Assembly: GCA_903832005.1 (NCBI GenBank)
Contig: CAIKZO010000096.1
Span: 1 to 58,431 of the forward strand
DNA: 58,431 nucleotides
Reading direction: 5' to 3'
Source: Enhydrobacter aerosaccus
GTDB lineage: Bacteria; Pseudomonadota; Alphaproteobacteria; Reyranellales; Reyranellaceae
A program made the position numbers and the translations under genes. This document shows, in pieces, positions 35,827-44,157 of this stretch. The stretch's first letter is position 1. The number at the start of each line of letters is the position of its first letter. The notes below the pieces were generated by a model that saw only the letters and a list, made by a program, of their open reading frames with translations, searched no databases and was not told the origin of the DNA.

Positions 35827-36552
35827 TCAGCTCACCTTGCCGAAGAAGCGGTCGAGCCGGAAGGCGTTGGGCCACGCCTTGATGTCGAACCAGCCGACAT
35901 CCGGATTGCTCGAGAGCAGCAGCCGGTCGGCGCGGGCGACCAGGTTCTCCTCGGGCACGTAGCCGACGCCGCCCTCGGCCGGCGAGATGCGGCTGTCGAG
36001 CGAGTTGTCGCGATTGTCGCCCATCATGAAGTAGTGCTTGTCCGGCACGAGATAGACCGGCGTGTCGTCGTAGCGGTCGGTGTCGGAGATCTCGATCATC
36101 TCGTGCTCGCGGCCCTTGCCGTCGGCCGTCGGCAGCGTCTCGAGATAGAGGTTCGAGCCCTCGAACGTGCCGGCCGGACGGCGCGGCACCTGCACGTCGT
36201 TGATGTAGAGCCGCCCTTCCTTCATCTGGATGCGGTCGCCGGGCAGGCCGATCAGGCGCTTCACATAGGTCGTGGCAGGATCGCGCGGCAGGCGGAAGAC
36301 GATGACGTCGCCGCGCTCGGGCGGCTTGTCGAACAGCCGGCCCGAGACGCCGGGCACGACGCCGAGCGGCAGCGAATATTTGCTGAAGCCGTAGGCGAAC
36401 TTGCTGCCGATCAGCTCGTCGCCTACCAGGAGGGTCGGCACCATCGAGGGCGAGGGCACGCGATAGGGCTCGGCCACCACCGTGCGCACGACCAGTACCA
36501 GCGCGAGCGAGAACGCGATCGGCTTGACCTGGCTGATCCAGCTCTTGTCCAT
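35827..36552 (-). CDS. lepB: Signal peptidase I
   Basis: A 241-residue type I signal peptidase that removes signal peptides at the outer face of the inner membrane. One transmembrane segment lies at residues 11-27. The catalytic Ser36 is in VPSPSMVPTL and the general-base Lys98 in TYVKRLIGLPGD. The box E motif YFMMGDNRDNSLDSR is near residue 175. It ends eight bases before the GNAT start on the same strand. Note that the usual alphaproteobacterial neighbours rnc and era are absent. Confidence 0.95.
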   Translation of the reverse strand: MDKSWISQVKPIAFSLALVLVVRTVVAEPYRVPSPSMVPTLLVGDELIGSKFAYGFSKYSLPLGVVPGVSGRLFDKPPERGDVIVFRLPRDPATTYVKRLIGLPGDRIQMKEGRLYINDVQVPRRPAGTFEGSNLYLETLPTADGKGREHEMIEISDTDRYDDTPVYLVPDKHYFMMGDNRDNSLDSRISPAEGGVGYVPEENLVARADRLLLSSNPDVGWFDIKAWPNAFRLDRFFGKVS

Positions 36553-36585
36553 GACGGAAATCCCCGCGGAATTTACAGCCGCAGG

Positions 36586-37074
36586 CTAGGCCTTTGCCGC
36601 GATCTTGGCCACGCGGGGCTTTGCCACAGCGATCCAGTCCTTCGTATCCAGCTCCATCGAGCGGTCGAGCCGGCCGGCGTTGAAGAACAACGTGTCGTTG
36701 GCCAGCAAATCTTCCTCGACCACGATCGAGAGCACCGGATTGAGGGCAAACGGCGGCACCGCGCCCATCACGCAGCCGGTCAGCTCCTGCGCCGTCTCCG
36801 GGCTGGCGAAGCCGCACTTCTTGGCCTCGAAGAGGGCCGCCACCGCGGCGAAGTCCAACTTGCGCGAACCGGGCAGGATCGCGAGCACCGGCCGCTTGCC
36901 ACCGCCGCCGCCACGCACGTCGAGCACCATCGCCTTGGCCGCCTGGTCGGGCCGGTTGCCGCGGATGGCGCTGATCGCCTCCGACTTGCCTTCGGCTTCA
37001 TGTTCGATGACTCGGAACTTGGCCTTGGCCTCTGTCAGCAGCGCGACCAACTGGTCGAAAGTTTCACCGGCCAC
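36586..37074 (-). CDS. YbaK/EbsC-family aminoacyl-tRNA deacylase
   Basis: A 162-residue protein starting at GTG 37074. It contains the YbaK fold with VIEHEAEGKSEAISAIRG, AKAMVLDVRG, VLAILPGSRKLDF near residue 65 and GCVMGAVPPFAL near residue 100. YbaK/ProX-like proteins hydrolyse mischarged aminoacyl-tRNAs, such as Cys- or Ala-tRNA(Pro). Specificity is not readable here. It overlaps the upstream dehydrogenase by 11 bases and is on the lepB strand 33 bases away. Confidence 0.85.
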   Translation of the reverse strand: MAGETFDQLVALLTEAKAKFRVIEHEAEGKSEAISAIRGNRPDQAAKAMVLDVRGGGGGKRPVLAILPGSRKLDFAAVAALFEAKKCGFASPETAQELTGCVMGAVPPFALNPVLSIVVEEDLLANDTLFFNAGRLDRSMELDTKDWIAVAKPRVAKIAAKA

Positions 37075-38017
37075 GGACCACCTTCTCGGACAGGATCTTC
37101 AGCGCATCCTCGAGGCTCGGCACCTTGCCGTCGGCCGGCGCGATGTGGGCGTCGACGGTGCGGCGATGGCTCTTCACGGTCGCCTCGGTCATCAGCGGCT
37201 CGACGCCGGTCTCGCGCAAGGTGCGGGCGACCAGGCCCATCTCTTCCCAGCGGCGATGGGCATGAACGACATGGGTCTGCATCAGCATGGAGAGCGAGCC
37301 CGCGAAGGTCCGCGCATCGATGTCGCCGAGACAGGCCATCACTTCCGGCAAAATTCCCTGGCGCTCGGCCGCGACGAACGACTCGACGGCCAGCGCCTCG
37401 ATGCCCTTCACGATCACCGAGCGCAGCATCTTCACCGACGAGGCGCTGCCGGGCTTGGGCCCGAGATAGCTCGCCACGAAGCCGTTGTCGTTCATCCAGG
37501 CCACGAGCGGCTCGGCGCCGTCGCCGGCGACCAGCATCTGCGCCTTGATGCCCGACGAGAAGAAGCCGCCCATCACGGCGACGTCGATGTAGTGGCCCGC
37601 GCCGGTGCCGATTTCGCCGCGATCCTCTTCCGACATCTTGCCGGTGACGGTGCAGAGATCGAGATAGAGCGCGCCCTTCTTCAGCAAGGGAGCTGCCGAA
37701 AGTGCGGCATCTCGCGCGAACTCGCCCTGCACGGCGCAGATCACGAGATCGGCCTCGCTCAAGGCTGCGGTATAGTCGGCGGAGATCGCGACATCGAGCC
37801 GGCGCGCTTCGTTGCCCAGCGCTGTGCCGCGTGTGTCCTCGTCCAACGCCGTGTCGATCGCGATCAGGCGGCGCGGGGCGTTGTCGCCAGGCTTCGACAC
37901 GCCGCGCCAACCGCCCTCGGCTGCAAGGCCGCGCGCGATGGCGGACCCTGCTTCGCCGAAACCGACCAATGCTATGACCCGAGGCGCAATGACTTGAGGG
38001 GATACGTTCATGTTCAT
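37064..38017 (-). CDS. NAD(P)-binding protein with DUF1932 domain
   Basis: 317 residues. The N-terminal Rossmann domain begins RVIALVGFGEAGSAIARGL and belongs to the 6-phosphogluconate/3-hydroxyisobutyrate dehydrogenase group. The C-terminal half contains FFSSGIKAQML, GSASSVKMLRSVIVKGIEAL (a Lys at the usual catalytic helix) and a helical DUF1932-like end. The substrate is unknown. It is 34 bases from the methyltransferase on the same strand, and overlaps the YbaK-like gene, so a shared transcript is likely. Confidence 0.82.
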   Translation of the reverse strand: MNMNVSPQVIAPRVIALVGFGEAGSAIARGLAAEGGWRGVSKPGDNAPRRLIAIDTALDEDTRGTALGNEARRLDVAISADYTAALSEADLVICAVQGEFARDAALSAAPLLKKGALYLDLCTVTGKMSEEDRGEIGTGAGHYIDVAVMGGFFSSGIKAQMLVAGDGAEPLVAWMNDNGFVASYLGPKPGSASSVKMLRSVIVKGIEALAVESFVAAERQGILPEVMACLGDIDARTFAGSLSMLMQTHVVHAHRRWEEMGLVARTLRETGVEPLMTEATVKSHRRTVDAHIAPADGKVPSLEDALKILSEKVVRGR

Positions 38018-38051
38018 TCTCCTCCCCCGTTATACGAGGGAGGAAGAGGGA

Positions 38052-38825
38052 TTAGGAAGCGGGTGCTTCCCCGTCCTCGTTACGCGCGGCGATGTGCGTA
38101 TCGCGCGAGGCCGCGATGCGCAGCTTCGGCCGCACGGTTGCGATCTCGTGCGACGTGCGCTCGGCCACGCCGGCATAGAGCTGCTTGCCGGATTCGATGA
38201 CGCTCACGCCGGCGAAGCGGCCGAGCCAGCGGCGGCCGTAGCGCTCGAAGGTCGGCGCCATGCGCAGCGCCAGCCGCGAGGTGGTGGGCGGCATGTAGAG
38301 CGCGCGGGTCTGGCGCATCGGCGCGAACATGTTGGCGCGCAACAGGCCCGCGACCTGGCCCGGCGAATAGGGATGGCCCTGGTAGAAGGGCGAGCGGTCG
38401 AGCTGCGACCACAGGCCGGCGCGCGTCGGCACGACCGAGATCAGCCGGCCGCCGTCGGCCATCACCCGCCAGATCTCGCGCAGGAACGGGCGAACCTGCT
38501 CGCTGCTCTCCAGCGCATGGACCAGCAGCACCTTGTCGACCGAGCGGTCGGGCAACGGCAGATCCATTTCCTCGACGAAGGCCGTATGGTTGGCGCCCTT
38601 GCGCGGCCACCGGGTCACGCCCTGCGGGCCCGGCATGAAGGCCAGCGTCCGTCCGGCCTCCTCCATGAAGGGGCGCAGGAAGGGAGTGGCATAGCCCAGA
38701 CCCAGGACGGTCTCGCCCTTCACCGACGGCCAAACCTCGCGCAGCCGGGCGCGCAGCAGGCGCACGGTCATCTGGCCGAGGCGGCTGCCGTAGAAGTCGT
38801 TCAGGTCGAGAACGTCGGTCCACAT
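38052..38825 (-). CDS. Class I SAM-dependent methyltransferase
   Basis: A 257-residue protein opening MWTDVLDLNDFYGSRLGQM. The motif I place reads VLGLGYATPFLRPF near residue 41, with Leu-Gly-Tyr rather than the common GxGxG. EEMDLPLPDRSVDKVLLVHALE near residue 87 and EIWRVMADGGRLISVVP near 118 are the typical motif II and post-motif segments. It is divergent from gloB with 84 bases between starts. This pairing of a methyltransferase with gloB is common in alphaproteobacteria. Substrate is unknown. Confidence 0.85.
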   Translation of the reverse strand: MWTDVLDLNDFYGSRLGQMTVRLLRARLREVWPSVKGETVLGLGYATPFLRPFMEEAGRTLAFMPGPQGVTRWPRKGANHTAFVEEMDLPLPDRSVDKVLLVHALESSEQVRPFLREIWRVMADGGRLISVVPTRAGLWSQLDRSPFYQGHPYSPGQVAGLLRANMFAPMRQTRALYMPPTTSRLALRMAPTFERYGRRWLGRFAGVSVIESGKQLYAGVAERTSHEIATVRPKLRIAASRDTHIAARNEDGEAPAS

Positions 38826-38909
38826 GAGGCAATCCTAGCAGAAAGCAGGCCCGGAGGGGCATCCCTGGCCCATGGCGGGCGCAGGCCAGAGTTGCTACCC
38901 TTGCGCATC

Positions 38910-39686
38910 ATGAGCACAACCCTCGAAATCGTCCGAATCCCCGTCCTCAGCGACAACTACGTCTGGCTAATGCGGGAGCCGCAGTCCGGTTCCGTGGGCG
39001 TGGTCGATCCCGCCGTGGCCGGCCCCGTGCTGGCCGAGGCCGACAAGCGGGGGTGGAAGATCACCCATATCCTGAACACCCACCACCATGGCGACCATGT
39101 GGGCGGGAACATGGAGATCAAGAGCGCCACCGGCTGCACCATCGTGGGTCTGGGCCGCGACAAGGCCCGCATTCCGGGCATCGACGTCACCGTCGACGAC
39201 GGCGACCGCTACCGCTTCGGCGAGGCCGAGGGCGAGGTGATCTTCGTGCCGGGCCACACCAGCGGCCACTGCGCCTATGCTTTCCGCGACCAGCAGGCAC
39301 TGTTCTGCGGCGACACGCTGTTCGCGCTGGGCTGCGGAAAGATGTTCGAGGGCACGCCCACCCAGTTCTGGACCTCGCTCAGCCGGCTGCGCGCCCTGCC
39401 CGACGACATGCGGGTTTACTGCGCGCACGAGTACACCCAGTCGAATGCGCGCTTTGCGCTCACCGTGGAAACGGATAACAAGGCTCTCAAGGAGCGCTCG
39501 GCCGCCATCGATGCCGCCCGCGCCAAGGGCGAGGCGACGGTGCCGAGCCTGCTCGGTGAGGAAAAGCTGACCAATCCGTTCCTGCGGGCCGACGTTCCGT
39601 CGGTGCAGAAGGCGGTCGGCATGACGGGCAAGGATCCGATCGAGGTGTTCGCCGAAGTGCGCCACCGCAAAGACGTGTTCAGGTAA
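38910..39686 (+). CDS. gloB: Hydroxyacylglutathione hydrolase (glyoxalase II)
   Basis: A 258-residue metallo-beta-lactamase-fold thioesterase that releases D-lactate from S-lactoylglutathione. The metal motif THHHGDHVGG is near residue 58, with later ligands in GHTSGHCAY and the Asp of FCGDTLFALGCGK. The C-terminal NPFLRADVPSVQKAVG is the family end that binds glutathione. The start is the ATG at 38910; the frame is open further upstream without family similarity. A small Lys-rich protein gene follows 11 bases later. Confidence 0.96.
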   Translation: MSTTLEIVRIPVLSDNYVWLMREPQSGSVGVVDPAVAGPVLAEADKRGWKITHILNTHHHGDHVGGNMEIKSATGCTIVGLGRDKARIPGIDVTVDDGDRYRFGEAEGEVIFVPGHTSGHCAYAFRDQQALFCGDTLFALGCGKMFEGTPTQFWTSLSRLRALPDDMRVYCAHEYTQSNARFALTVETDNKALKERSAAIDAARAKGEATVPSLLGEEKLTNPFLRADVPSVQKAVGMTGKDPIEVFAEVRHRKDVFR

Positions 39687-39697
39687 GGAACAAGACA

Positions 39698-39949
39698 GTG
39701 GCATGGACGCCGACGGCCGAGACGATCGCCACACTGACGGTCGACCAGATCAAGAATCTCCGCAAGAACGCCGAGGACCGCGAGCTCGCGGACGTCGTGG
39801 CGCTGTGCGACGCCGAGCTCGAGAAGCGCAAGCCGGTCAAGGTTAAGAAGGAAAAGGTGGCCAAGGCCCCCAAGGTGCCGAAGGTCCCCAAGGCCAAGAA
39901 GGCCGCGGCCGAAAAGACCGAAGACGAAGCCGAAAAGGCCGACGGCTAG
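39698..39949 (+). CDS. Small protein with a Lys/Pro/Ala-rich histone-like tail
   Basis: An 83-residue protein I do not recognise. Residues 1-45 are a helical, mixed-charge segment (ATLTVDQIKNLRKNAEDREL). Residues 46-73 are made of KV/KxP repeats such as KVAKAPKVPKVPKAKKAA, like the tail of histone H1-type or ribosome-associated proteins. It ends acidic. It starts with GTG at 39698 following gloB by 11 bases. A nucleic-acid-binding role is a guess from composition. The gene looks real because of the ordered domain and codon use. Confidence 0.6.
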   Translation: MAWTPTAETIATLTVDQIKNLRKNAEDRELADVVALCDAELEKRKPVKVKKEKVAKAPKVPKVPKAKKAAAEKTEDEAEKADG

Positions 39950-39953
39950 CCTT

Positions 39954-40385
39954 TCAGGCGAGTCTTCCCAGCAGCGATCCCAGCGTTTCGATCTCGGCCG
40001 CCGCCCAGCGGTCGCTAAACACGTCCGCCGCGAGGCGGGTGAAGGTGGCCTCTGCGTCGGCCACGGCGCGCTGGCCGGCCTTGGTCAGCACGACATAGGC
40101 AAAGCGCGCGTCGTGGGCGTGGCTCTCCCGGCCCAGGAACCCGCGCTTCTCGAGCGGCGCCGTGGTGCGCGTCACCGTCGAGGGGCTGACGGCCAGCAGC
40201 TTGGCCAGCTCGATCCGGCTCAGCCGCCCGCCCTCGGCATCGGCCACGTGCATCAGCAGCAGCGCGTCCTTCAGCGACAACCCATGGACCGCGCCCAGCC
40301 CCGCCGCGAACTTCTCTTCCAGCCGCGCGCCCGCCTGGAACAGGCGCAGGGCGGCGATCGCGGCGGACTCGGATGATGTTTCCAT
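39954..40385 (-). CDS. MarR-family transcriptional regulator
   Basis: A 143-residue winged-helix regulator. The recognition region is LSRIELAKLLAVSPSTVTRTTAPLEKRGFLGRESHAHDARFAYVVLT, residues 55-105, including the DxRxxxxxLT wing motif. A 12-base palindrome spans its start codon and copies of TATGGAAGT follow upstream, so the protein probably binds its own start region. It is convergent with the small Lys-rich gene, and upstream are no obvious target genes except the membrane protein on the same strand further right. Confidence 0.88.
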   Translation of the reverse strand: METSSESAAIAALRLFQAGARLEEKFAAGLGAVHGLSLKDALLLMHVADAEGGRLSRIELAKLLAVSPSTVTRTTAPLEKRGFLGRESHAHDARFAYVVLTKAGQRAVADAEATFTRLAADVFSDRWAAAEIETLGSLLGRLA

Positions 40386-40415
40386 ATGGAAGTAATATGG
40401 AAGTGTATTGGAAAT
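40380..40415. promoter_or_regulatory. Palindrome and TATGGAAGT repeats at the marR start, candidate operator
   Basis: TTCCATATGGAA (40380-40391) is a perfect 12-base palindrome that contains the marR start codon. TATGGAAGT then recurs 11 bases on, and a variant TATTGGAAA follows. Such evenly spaced half-sites at a marR start usually mean autorepression. The binding protein is inferred. Confidence 0.5.
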
Positions 40416-40530
40416 ATCAAGGATCAGCTTTATATTGCGTTTATCGCATAAGTATGCTATAGAATTCCAGACAAGAGCTTACTTGTGGCGCCGCAATGTC
40501 TTGCGGACACCGCTTCCTTTTATTCCCGTT

Positions 40531-40557
40531 TTTAAAAGCGTTACCTTTGGTAACCGC
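40531..40557 (-). terminator. Intrinsic terminator of the membrane protein gene
   Basis: On the minus strand GCGGTTACC, AAA, GGTAACGC then TTTT: the stem has one bulged base and lies ten bases past the stop at 40567. The gap around it (40386-40566) is AT-rich and contains no gene that I can support. Confidence 0.65.
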
Positions 40558-40566
40558 TATACGCCC

Positions 40567-41121
40567 CTACCGGTCGATAACGAACCGAGTCTCGAGGTCC
40601 TTGCTCTTGCTGCGCTCGCCCACGGTGTGCAGCTCGACATGCCGGGACTGGCTCGAGCGGCCCATGATGGCGACGGCGCGGCAGCCGATGAAGCCGGCGC
40701 AGAAGGCGGCGGCGGCGGCCACGTGGATCGGCTCGGTCACCGGGTCCTGTAGTGCGGCCGAGGCGAAGTCGACCATCGACAGGATGACGATGCCGGTCGC
40801 GGCCAGGACGCCGTCGGCGGCGCTGGGCAGGCGCACCAGGCCCCACACGCGGTCGATCTCGACGGCCAGCGCGTGGCCACGGCTGCGGCCGATCAGGCTG
40901 CCCAGCACCAGGCCGGCCACCCACTCGCCGTCGTGCGGCAGGGTCGCGTCGAACACGCCGGCCAGCAGGACGAGGGCAACCACGGCGGCGAACACCGCCG
41001 GGACCGACAGGCGCCACAGCCGGATGATGCTGGCGCGCGTCTGGGCGGTGGTGGTCCAGAGGCAGCACACGGCCAGGACGACGGTGAGGATATTGGTCAG
41101 GCCGAGAGGCGCATCGATCAT
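40567..41121 (-). CDS. Membrane protein of unknown function
   Basis: A 184-residue protein with about four hydrophobic segments: TNILTVVLAVCCLW near 8-25, LSVPAVFAAVVALVLLAGVF, AADGVLAATGIVILSMVDFA, and HVAAAAAFCAGFIGCRAVAIM. The C-terminal 30 residues are polar and charged, probably cytoplasmic. I chose the ATG at 41121 because the upstream extension has no family feel and is not hydrophobic. I do not recognise the family. It is followed by a good terminator and stands alone, 88 bases from the esterase. Confidence 0.6.
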   Translation of the reverse strand: MIDAPLGLTNILTVVLAVCCLWTTTAQTRASIIRLWRLSVPAVFAAVVALVLLAGVFDATLPHDGEWVAGLVLGSLIGRSRGHALAVEIDRVWGLVRLPSAADGVLAATGIVILSMVDFASAALQDPVTEPIHVAAAAAFCAGFIGCRAVAIMGRSSQSRHVELHTVGERSKSKDLETRFVIDR

Positions 41122-41209
41122 CGCCCTATATTCTCCTCCGCGACCGGCGTGCCAACACCTGCCTGTGCGACTGATTCGCACCTCACAGGGTGCGCTCCTC
41201 GGCAGCCCG

Positions 41210-42166
41210 CTACTGGGCGCGCAGCACCAGCGCCTCGCGCAGCGCCGCCGCGCACAGGCTGGTGCCGCGCCGCGCGCCGTGCAGCAGCATCGGCGAGCTG
41301 AGGAACCCGTGCAGCATGCCGCCGAACTCGATCAGATCGGCCACCGTGCCTTCCTGCTGCAGCCGCCAGGCATAGGCGCGGCCCTCGTCGCGCAGCGGAT
41401 CGTAGCCCGCGGTCACGACGGTGGCGGGCGGCAGGTTTGCGAGCGACTTGGCCCGCAGCGGCGAGACCCGCCAGTCGTCACGCGTCGTCTTGTCGGGCGT
41501 GTAGTGGTCGATGAACCATTCCATGGTCGCGGCATTGAGGCCGTAGCCATCGGCGAAGCTCGTGTACGATTCCGCGCGCGCCACGATGTCGGTCACCGGA
41601 TAGGCCAAGAGCTGCATGCGCAGCTTCGGGCCCTTGTGGTCGCGCGCCCAGATCGCGACGGCTGCCGCGAGATTGCCGCCGGCGCTGTCGCCGCCGATCG
41701 CCAGCTTGTTGGGATCAACGCCGATCGAGGGGCCGTTGGCGGCCAGCCATTGCAGGGCCGTCACGACATCGTCGAAGGCGCCAGGAAAGCGCGTCTCGGG
41801 CGCCAGGCGATAGTCGACGGCGAGGACGGAGATGCCGGCCTCGATGGCGAGTTGGGCACACAGCACGTCGTGGCTGTCGAGGTTGCCGAACACCCAGCCA
41901 CCGCCGTGGGCATAAAGAAGAGCGGGCAACTTGGCCTCGGGCGACAGCCGGTCGGGGCGATACAGTCTAACCGGCACGGAACCGCCATCTTTGGACGGTA
42001 TCCTGCGGTTGATGACCGTGATGCCATCGGGCAGCGGCCCTTGGCCGGCGGGACGCATCGCCAGATAGAGCCTGCGCGCGTCGGCCGGGCTGAGGGTGTT
42101 CCAGGCCGGGCGGTTCGCGGCGGCCATGAGGTCTATGAGACGTTGGGATTCGGGATCGAGTGCCAT
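41210..42166 (-). CDS. Alpha/beta-hydrolase of the hormone-sensitive lipase (bHSL) family
   Basis: A 318-residue esterase. The HGGGWV motif (YAHGGGWVFGN) near residue 88 builds the oxyanion hole. The nucleophile is in IGGDSAGGNLAAAVA near residue 160, Asp is in GYDPLRDEGRAYA near residue 255 and His in MLHGFLS near residue 285. This arrangement defines family IV esterases, which prefer short acyl esters. Cytosolic, no signal. It is divergent from the DUF2333 gene at 42208 with 41 bases between starts. Confidence 0.92.
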   Translation of the reverse strand: MALDPESQRLIDLMAAANRPAWNTLSPADARRLYLAMRPAGQGPLPDGITVINRRIPSKDGGSVPVRLYRPDRLSPEAKLPALLYAHGGGWVFGNLDSHDVLCAQLAIEAGISVLAVDYRLAPETRFPGAFDDVVTALQWLAANGPSIGVDPNKLAIGGDSAGGNLAAAVAIWARDHKGPKLRMQLLAYPVTDIVARAESYTSFADGYGLNAATMEWFIDHYTPDKTTRDDWRVSPLRAKSLANLPPATVVTAGYDPLRDEGRAYAWRLQQEGTVADLIEFGGMLHGFLSSPMLLHGARRGTSLCAAALREALVLRAQ

Positions 42167-42207
42167 GGCTTTACTGTATCACTGCGGTGACTGATGTACT
42201 GTGACTC

Positions 42208-43221
42208 ATGACGTTCGATCCCGACGATAGTGCGCCCCAATCGCCCAAGCGGTCGTGGTGGCGGGCGATCCGCTTTCGCAGACCGACAATGAGCGGCTTC
42301 TCGCTCGGTGGTGCGCGGCGCTGGCGCTGGATCGTGGTCGGGGTTCTGGCGCTGCTGGTTCTTTATTATCCGGTGGGTGCGCTGATCGTCGAGAACATCG
42401 ACGACGATCCGCAGTTTGGCCCCAGCGGCATGGCGCCGGGCGAGAGCCAGGCGGTTGCCGTCGCCGCCGGCCTGGTGACGCGCGAAGTCGATGTCCACCA
42501 GTGGACGCCGATGCAGCCGTTCTTCACGCCGGCCGGCATCCTCGACAACATGCCCAACTTCCAGCGCGGCATCATGGCGGCGCTGGGCCGCTTCTCGACC
42601 GAGCTGATGGACCAGCTCGGCCGCACCCGCGGCTCGAGCCAGACCGACCGCGACCTCGAGCAGGCGCGCGGCTTCCTGAACGAACAGCCCAACATCTGGA
42701 TCTGGCAGCCCAGCGTCTCGTTCTGGCCGTCGGCCACCTCGGCGCAGAAGTACCGCGCCGGCCGCGACAAGCTCGTGGCCTACAACAAGCGGCTGGCCTC
42801 GGGACAGGCGGTGTTCGAGCGCCGCTCCGACAATCTGCAGGCGCTGCTCGACCGTATTGCCAACGATGAAGGCTCCGACTCCGCGGTCATCGACCAGCAC
42901 ATCATCGAGCAGGCCGGCAATCTGTTCGACACGCACTGCGACGACATCTTCTATTTCAACAAAGGCCGGCTCTACGCCAACTACCTGCTGATGCGCGAGC
43001 TGGGCAAGGATTTCGAGGCCGTCATCAAGGAGAAGGGGCTGACTCCGTCCTGGCAGCAGACGGTCGAGACCTTCCGCATCGCCTCCCAGCTCGAGCCGTG
43101 GGTGGTGTGGAACGGCTGGCCGGATGCCTTCCTGATCCCCAACCACCTCGCGGCGCAGGGCTTCTATCTGCTGCGCGCCCGCACCCAGCTTCGCGAGATC
43201 AGCGCGATCCTGCTGAAGTAG
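42208..43221 (+). CDS. DUF2333 family membrane-anchored protein
   Basis: A 337-residue protein with a single transmembrane segment at about residues 38-58 (RWIVVGVLALLVLYYPVGALIV). After it comes a soluble, probably periplasmic, domain with the segments QWTPMQPFFTPAGILDNMPNFQ and NEQPNIWIWQPSVSFWPS. These agree with DUF2333, a family common in proteobacteria but without known function. It is nine bases from the downstream TauE/SafE gene on the same strand, and probably part of that transcript. Confidence 0.8.
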   Translation: MTFDPDDSAPQSPKRSWWRAIRFRRPTMSGFSLGGARRWRWIVVGVLALLVLYYPVGALIVENIDDDPQFGPSGMAPGESQAVAVAAGLVTREVDVHQWTPMQPFFTPAGILDNMPNFQRGIMAALGRFSTELMDQLGRTRGSSQTDRDLEQARGFLNEQPNIWIWQPSVSFWPSATSAQKYRAGRDKLVAYNKRLASGQAVFERRSDNLQALLDRIANDEGSDSAVIDQHIIEQAGNLFDTHCDDIFYFNKGRLYANYLLMRELGKDFEAVIKEKGLTPSWQQTVETFRIASQLEPWVVWNGWPDAFLIPNHLAAQGFYLLRARTQLREISAILLK

Positions 43222-43230
43222 GCGGGTTCG

Positions 43231-44157
43231 GTGGAGATCTACCTCCCGATCGCCGAGCAATCGATCAACGTCTTCGTGCTGCTGGGATTGGGCGGCATGG
43301 CGGGCCTGCTGGCCGGCATGTTCGGCGTCGGTGGCGGGTTCCTCGCCACGCCGATGCTGATCTTCGTCGGCATTCCACCCGCCGTCGCCGTCGCCAGCCA
43401 GGCCAACCAGGTGATCGCCAACTCGGTGTCGTCGCTGCAGGTCCAGTGGCGGCGCGGCAACGTCGACCTGCGCATGGGCCTGGTGCTGCTGCTGGGCGGC
43501 GTGCTGGGCTCCTCGGCCGGCGTGGTGCTGTTCACCTATCTCAAGCGCATCGGCCAGATCGATTTCGTGATCGCCGTGCTCTACGTGGTGATGCTGTCGG
43601 CGATCGGCGGGCTGATGTCGTTCGAGAGCCTGCGGACCTACTTCCGTCAGCGCCGTCACCCCGAAGCGCCGCGCGGCAAGCTGCATCAGCATTACCTGGT
43701 GCACCGGCTGCCGCTGAAGATGCGCTTCTACAAGTCGAAGCTCTACATCAGCGCGCTGCTGCCGATCGGGCTCGGGTTCCTGATCGGTATCCTCTCGGCG
43801 ATCCTCGGTGTCGGCGGCGGCTTCGTCCTGGTGCCGGCGATGATCTACCTGCTGGGCATGCCGACCTCGGTCGTGATCGGTACGTCCAACTTCCAGGTCC
43901 TGTTCGTGGCGGCCAACGTCACCTTCCTGCAGTCGGCGACCAACGGCACGGTCGACGTGGTGCTGGCCGTCCTGCTGATCCTGGGGGGGGTGGTGGGAGC
44001 CCCCATCGGCTCGCGGCTGGCGGCCAAGCTGCCGGGCGTCGTCCTGCGCGGGCTGATGGCCGTGCTGATCCTGGCGGTGGCGGCCGAGCTGCTGGTCGAG
44101 CTGTTGCGCGCGCCGTCCTCTCCTTATTCGTTGGGCATCCGCGAGGTGCTGCGATGA
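43231..44157 (+). CDS. Sulfite exporter TauE/SafE family protein
   Basis: A 308-residue membrane protein starting at GTG 43231, with eight or so hydrophobic segments. The two-fold repeat characteristic of TauE/SafE is visible as MAGLLAGMFGVGGGFLATPML near residue 30 and LIGILSAILGVGGGFVLVPAM near residue 190. Family members export sulfite, sulfoacetate or other organosulfur anions. The gene contains a run of eight G at 43983-43990. It overlaps the next gene by four bases, and that gene type commonly accompanies it. Confidence 0.88.
   Translation: MEIYLPIAEQSINVFVLLGLGGMAGLLAGMFGVGGGFLATPMLIFVGIPPAVAVASQANQVIANSVSSLQVQWRRGNVDLRMGLVLLLGGVLGSSAGVVLFTYLKRIGQIDFVIAVLYVVMLSAIGGLMSFESLRTYFRQRRHPEAPRGKLHQHYLVHRLPLKMRFYKSKLYISALLPIGLGFLIGILSAILGVGGGFVLVPAMIYLLGMPTSVVIGTSNFQVLFVAANVTFLQSATNGTVDVVLAVLLILGGVVGAPIGSRLAAKLPGVVLRGLMAVLILAVAAELLVELLRAPSSPYSLGIREVLR

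Noticed and set aside
35590..37548. 652-residue plus-strand open frame
   Set aside because: It lies opposite lepB, the YbaK-like gene and the dehydrogenase, which have clear catalytic motifs.
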